From contig OY997656.1 in the NCBI GenBank assembly GCA_963921795.1, forward strand, positions 60,384,871 to 60,448,870: DNA of 64,000 nt, given 5' to 3'. The first letter of the stretch is position 1; each line of letters starts with the position of its first letter. Source of the stretch: Nannobrachium achirus (Eukaryota; Chordata; Actinopteri; Myctophiformes; Myctophidae). Under the pieces are notes generated by a model. That model made no database searches. It was not told the DNA's origin and saw nothing but the letters and a program-made list of their open reading frames with translations. Position numbers and translations under genes: made by a program. Positions 60,027 through 64,000 of this stretch are shown piece after piece.

Positions 60027-60321
60027 TAGCTTAATGTACACTATGGGTCTATTATTCACACAGAGGAGATCCTAAATCTATAATAGCTTAATGTACACTA
60101 TGGGTCTATTATTCACACAGAGGAGATCCTAAATCTATGATAGCTTAATGTACTACAGTACAGTACGACTATTATTTACACCCTCACCTACTGTAGATCC
60201 TAAATCTATGATAGCTTAATGTACACTATGGGTCTATTATTCACACAGAGGAGATCCTAAATCTATGATAGCTTAATGTACACTATGTGTCTATTATTCA
60301 CACAGAGGAGATCCTAAATCT
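60027..60321. repeat. 57-bp minisatellite, 5 copies
   Basis: Units starting TAGCTTAATGTACACTATGG at 60027, 60084, 60141, 60212 and 60269. The third is longer by insertion. The array starts exactly at the (ATCA)n tail of the LINE, so it may have expanded from the insertion junction. Confidence 0.93.
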
Positions 60322-60397
60322 TCACCTTCAACCATCCAGAGCTGTCTGGATCTAACCCTAACCCTCTGCAAGACAACACAAGCACTTACTGTATTAA

Positions 60398-60475
60398 TAC
60401 ACACACACACACACGCACGCACGCACGTACGTACGCACGCACGCACACACGCACACACGCAAGCACTCACACAAA
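60398..60475. repeat. CA/CGCA-type microsatellite
   Basis: Runs of CACA and CGCACGCA with ACGTACGTACG in the centre. Confidence 0.9.
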
Positions 60476-60564
60476 TGCTCACGGAAACTGAATTCCAAAG
60501 GTTTTCCTATAACAGAAAAGGCTGTACTTTCTGTTGGAATCTCCCATTGATGAAGTCACTGCCC

Positions 60565-61310
60565 GGTTTCTGAACTGTCCACAGTCCTCCTCTGAGACAC
60601 AGAGTGAGTAGACAGGTTTCTGAACTGTCCACAGTCCTCCTCTGAGACACAGAGTGAGTAGACAGGTTTCTGAACTGTCCACATCCCTCCTCTGAGACAC
60701 AGAGTGAGTAGACAGGTTTCTGAACTGTCCACAACCCTCCTCTGAGACACAGAGTGAGTAGACAGGTTTCTGAACTGTCCACAACCCTCCTCTGAGACAC
60801 AGAGTGAGTAGACAGGTTTCTGAACTGTCCACAACCCTCCTCTGAGACACAGAGTGAGTAGACAGGTTTCTGAACTGTCCACAGTCCTCCTCTGAGACAC
60901 AGAGTGAGTAGACAGGTTTCTGAACTGTCCACAACCCTCCTCTGAGACACAGAGTGAGTAGACAGGTTTCTGAACTGTCCACGGCCCTCCTCTGAGACAC
61001 AGAGTGAGTAGACAGGTTTCTGAACTGTCCACAGCCCTCCTCTGAGACACAGAGTGAGTAGACAGGTTTCTGAACTGTCCACAGCCCTCCTCTGAGACAC
61101 AGAGTGAGTAGACAGGTTTCTGAACTGTCCACAGCCCTCCTCTGAGACACAGAGTGAGTAGACAGGTTTCTGAACTGTCCACATCCCTCCTCTGAGACAC
61201 AGAGTGAGTAGACAGGTTTCTGAACTGTCCACAGCCCTCCTCTGAGACACAGAGTGAGTAGACAGGTTTCTGAACTGTCCACTGCCCTCCTCTGAGACAC
61301 AGACTACTGG
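60565..61310. repeat. 50-bp minisatellite, 15 copies
   Basis: Units start GGTTTCTGAACTGTCCACAG and continue to CCTCCTCTGAGACACAGAGTG. Variation is concentrated at the two or three bases after TCCAC. Because 50 is not a multiple of three and the unit lacks minus-strand stops, all three minus frames stay open for 260-280 codons. Confidence 0.97.
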
Positions 61311-61460
61311 AGTACACAGAGTACTGGGAGAAATACAACAATGTGCGAACAAAGCAGAAAGATTTGTGAACTGTTTTGATAAAAGAAGGCTAGAGAATGC
61401 AATACAATCACCCTAAGGACAACAAATACAACCACCCGAAGGACTACAAACCATGGATTG

Positions 61461-64000
61461 ACATCTAGACCTACTGCACATACAGTATGAAACATCTAGA
61501 CCTACTGCACATACAGTATGAAACATCTAGACCTACTGTACATACAGTATGAAACATCTAGACCTACTGCACATACAGTATGAAACATCTAGACCTACTG
61601 TACATACAGTATGAAACATCTAGACCTACTGTACATACAGTATGAAACATCTAGACCTACTGTACATACATTATGAAACATCTAGACCTACTGTACATAC
61701 AGTATGAAACATCTAGACCTACTGTACATACAGTATGAAACATCTAGACCTACTGTACATACAGTATGAAACATCTAGACCTACTGCACATACAGTATGA
61801 AACATCTAGACCTACTGCACATACAGTATGAAACATCTAGACCTACTGTACATACAGTATGAAACATCTAGACCTACTGTACATACAGTATGAAACATCT
61901 AGACCTACTGTACATACAGTATGAAGCATCTAGACCTACTGTACATACAGTATGAAACATCTAGACCTACTGTACATACAGTATGAAACATCTAGACCTA
62001 CTGTACATACAGTATGAAACATCTAGACCTACTGTACATACAGTATGAAACATCTAGACCTACTGTACATACAGTATGAAACATCTAGACCTACTGTACA
62101 TACAGTATGAAACATCTAGACCTACTGTACATACAGTATGAAGCATCTAGACCTACTGTACATACAGTATGACACATCTAGACCTACTGTACATACAGTA
62201 TGACACATCTAGACCTACTGTACATACAGTATGAAACATCTAGACCTACTGTACATACAGTATGAAACATCTAGACCTACTGTACATACAGTATGAAACA
62301 TCTAGACCTACTGCACATACAGTATGAAACATCTAGACCTACTGCACATACAGTATGAAACATCTAGACCTACTGTACATACAGTATGAAACATCTAGAC
62401 CTACTGTACATACAGTATGAAACATCTAGACCTACTGTACATACAGTATGAAACATCTAGACCTACTGTACATACAGTATGAAACATCTAGACCTACTGT
62501 ACATACAGTATGAAACATCTAGACCTACTGTACATACAGTATGAAACATCTAGACCTACTGTACATACAGTATGAAACATCTAGACCTACTGCACATACA
62601 GTATGAAACATCTAGACCTATTGTACATACAGTATGAAACATCTAGACCTACTGTACATACAGTATGAAACATCTAGACCTACTGTACATACAGTATGAA
62701 ACATCTAGACCTACTGCACATACAGTATGAAACATCTAGACCTACTGCACATACAGTATGAAACATCTAGACCTACTGTACATACAGTATGAAACATCTA
62801 GACCTACTGTACATACAGTATGAAACATCTAGACCTACTGTACATACAGTATGAAACATCTAGACCTACTGTACATACAGTATGAAACATCTAGACCTAC
62901 TGCACATACAGTATGAAACATCTAGACCTACTGCACATACAGTATGAAGCATCTAGACCTACTGTACATACAGTATGAAACATCTAGACCTACTGCACAT
63001 ACAGTATGAAGCATCTAGACCTACTGTACATACAGTATGAAACATCTAGACCTACTGCACATACAGTATGAAACATCTAGACCTACTGCACATACAGTAT
63101 GAAGCATCTAGACCTACTGTACATACAGTATGAAACATCTAGACCTACTGTACATACAGTATGAAACATCTAGACCTACTGTACATACAGTATGAAACAT
63201 CTAGACCTACTGCACATACAGTATGAAACATCTAGACCTACTGCACATACAGTATGAAACATCTAGACCTACTGCACATACAGTATGAAACATCTAGACC
63301 TACTGTACATACAGTATGAAACATCTAGACCTACTGTACATACAGTATGAAACATCTAGACCTACTGTACATACAGTATGAAACATCTAGACCTACTGTA
63401 CATACAGTATGAAACATCTAGACCTACTGTACATACAGTATGAAACATCTAGACCTACTGTACATACAGTATGAAACATCTAGACCTACTGTACATACAG
63501 TATGAAACATCTAGACCTACTGTACATACAGTATGAAACATCTAGACCTACTGTACATACAGTATGACACATCTAGACCTACTGTACATACAGTATGAAA
63601 CATCTAGACCTATTGTACATACAGTATGAAACATCTAGACCTACTGTACATACAGTATGAAACATCTAGACCTATTGTACATACAGTATGAAAAATCTAG
63701 ACCTACTGTACATACAGTATGAAACATCTAGACCTACTGTACATACAGTATGAAACATCTAGACCTACTGTACATACAGTATGAAACATCTAGACCTATT
63801 GTACATACAGTATGACACATCTAGACCTACTGTACATACAGTATGAAACATCTAGACCTATTGTACATACAGTATGAAACATCTAGACCTACTGTACATA
63901 CAGTATGAAACATCTAGACCTACTGTACATACAGTATGAAACATCTAGACCTACTGTACATACAGTATGAAACATCTAGACCTACTGTACATACAGTATG
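61461..64000. repeat. 31-bp satellite, about 82 copies, open at window end
   Basis: Unit ACATCTAGACCTACTGTACA plus TACAGTATGAA, nearly invariant. The main variants are GTACATAC or GCACATAC and GAAGCATC or GACACATC. The core TACTGTACATACAGTA is an inverted repeat with a 2-nt centre. The array continues past the end of the window. Confidence 0.97.

Noticed and set aside
61461..64000. CRISPR-like array (31-bp repeats)
   Set aside because: The repeats are contiguous without unique spacers, no cas genes are present, and the context is a vertebrate genome.

Overview
The window looks like intronic or intergenic DNA of a ray-finned (teleost) fish. It contains one vertebrate ionotropic glutamate receptor exon. 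The rest is typical fish repeat content: hAT-like elements, an L2-type LINE 3' tail, tRNA-headed SINEs, a LINE tail ending in (ATCT)n, and very dense CA/GT microsatellites. No bacterial operon, rRNA, true tRNA or complete protein gene was seen. The only host coding sequence I can support is a 374-bp exon on the minus strand (53806-54179). It encodes the S1 end, M1 and pore loop M2 of an AMPA receptor subunit, closest to GluA4 (gria4). Neighbouring exons were not found, so much of the window could be gria4 intron, but this is not shown.

Layout. 1-2880: short minisatellites, AT-rich palindromes and an L2 tail. 2886-7740: about 3.5 tandem copies of a 1.33-kb module, each carrying a roughly 0.5-kb inverted-repeat element; a SINE interrupts only the second. 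8035-8893: a GT microsatellite and a hAT-like fragment. 8954-37200: the dominant object. A roughly 28-kb structure is flanked by TTAA on both sides and has 604-bp terminal inverted repeats. It encloses about 26.6 kb of a ~325-bp satellite with nested higher-order repeats (offsets 1.95, 3.253, 7.777 and 11.03 kb). A 642-bp TA-flanked element sits in the satellite twice, exactly 7,777 bp apart. 37205-42350: a TTAA-flanked MITE, an L2 fragment, other LINE 3' ends, SINE heads and microsatellites. 42351-47874: a 25/33/38-bp satellite ending at a 200-N assembly gap. 48101-53800: a TA-flanked MITE, a pair of CTCF-like motifs, many simple repeats, a hAT-like element with 8-bp target duplication, and a minisatellite built from the gria4 splice junction. 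54180-61310: nested hAT-like elements, SINEs and LINEs, long hairpins, microsatellites and several minisatellites. 61461-64000: a 31-bp satellite running off the window.

Three things stand out. First, the 28-kb TTAA-bounded satellite element. Second, a dispersed hairpin family with core AGATCTACAAGC / GCTTGTAGATCT, found about 17 times inside or beside otherwise unrelated elements. Third, a minisatellite that has copied the gria4 exon end and its splice donor five times into the intron.
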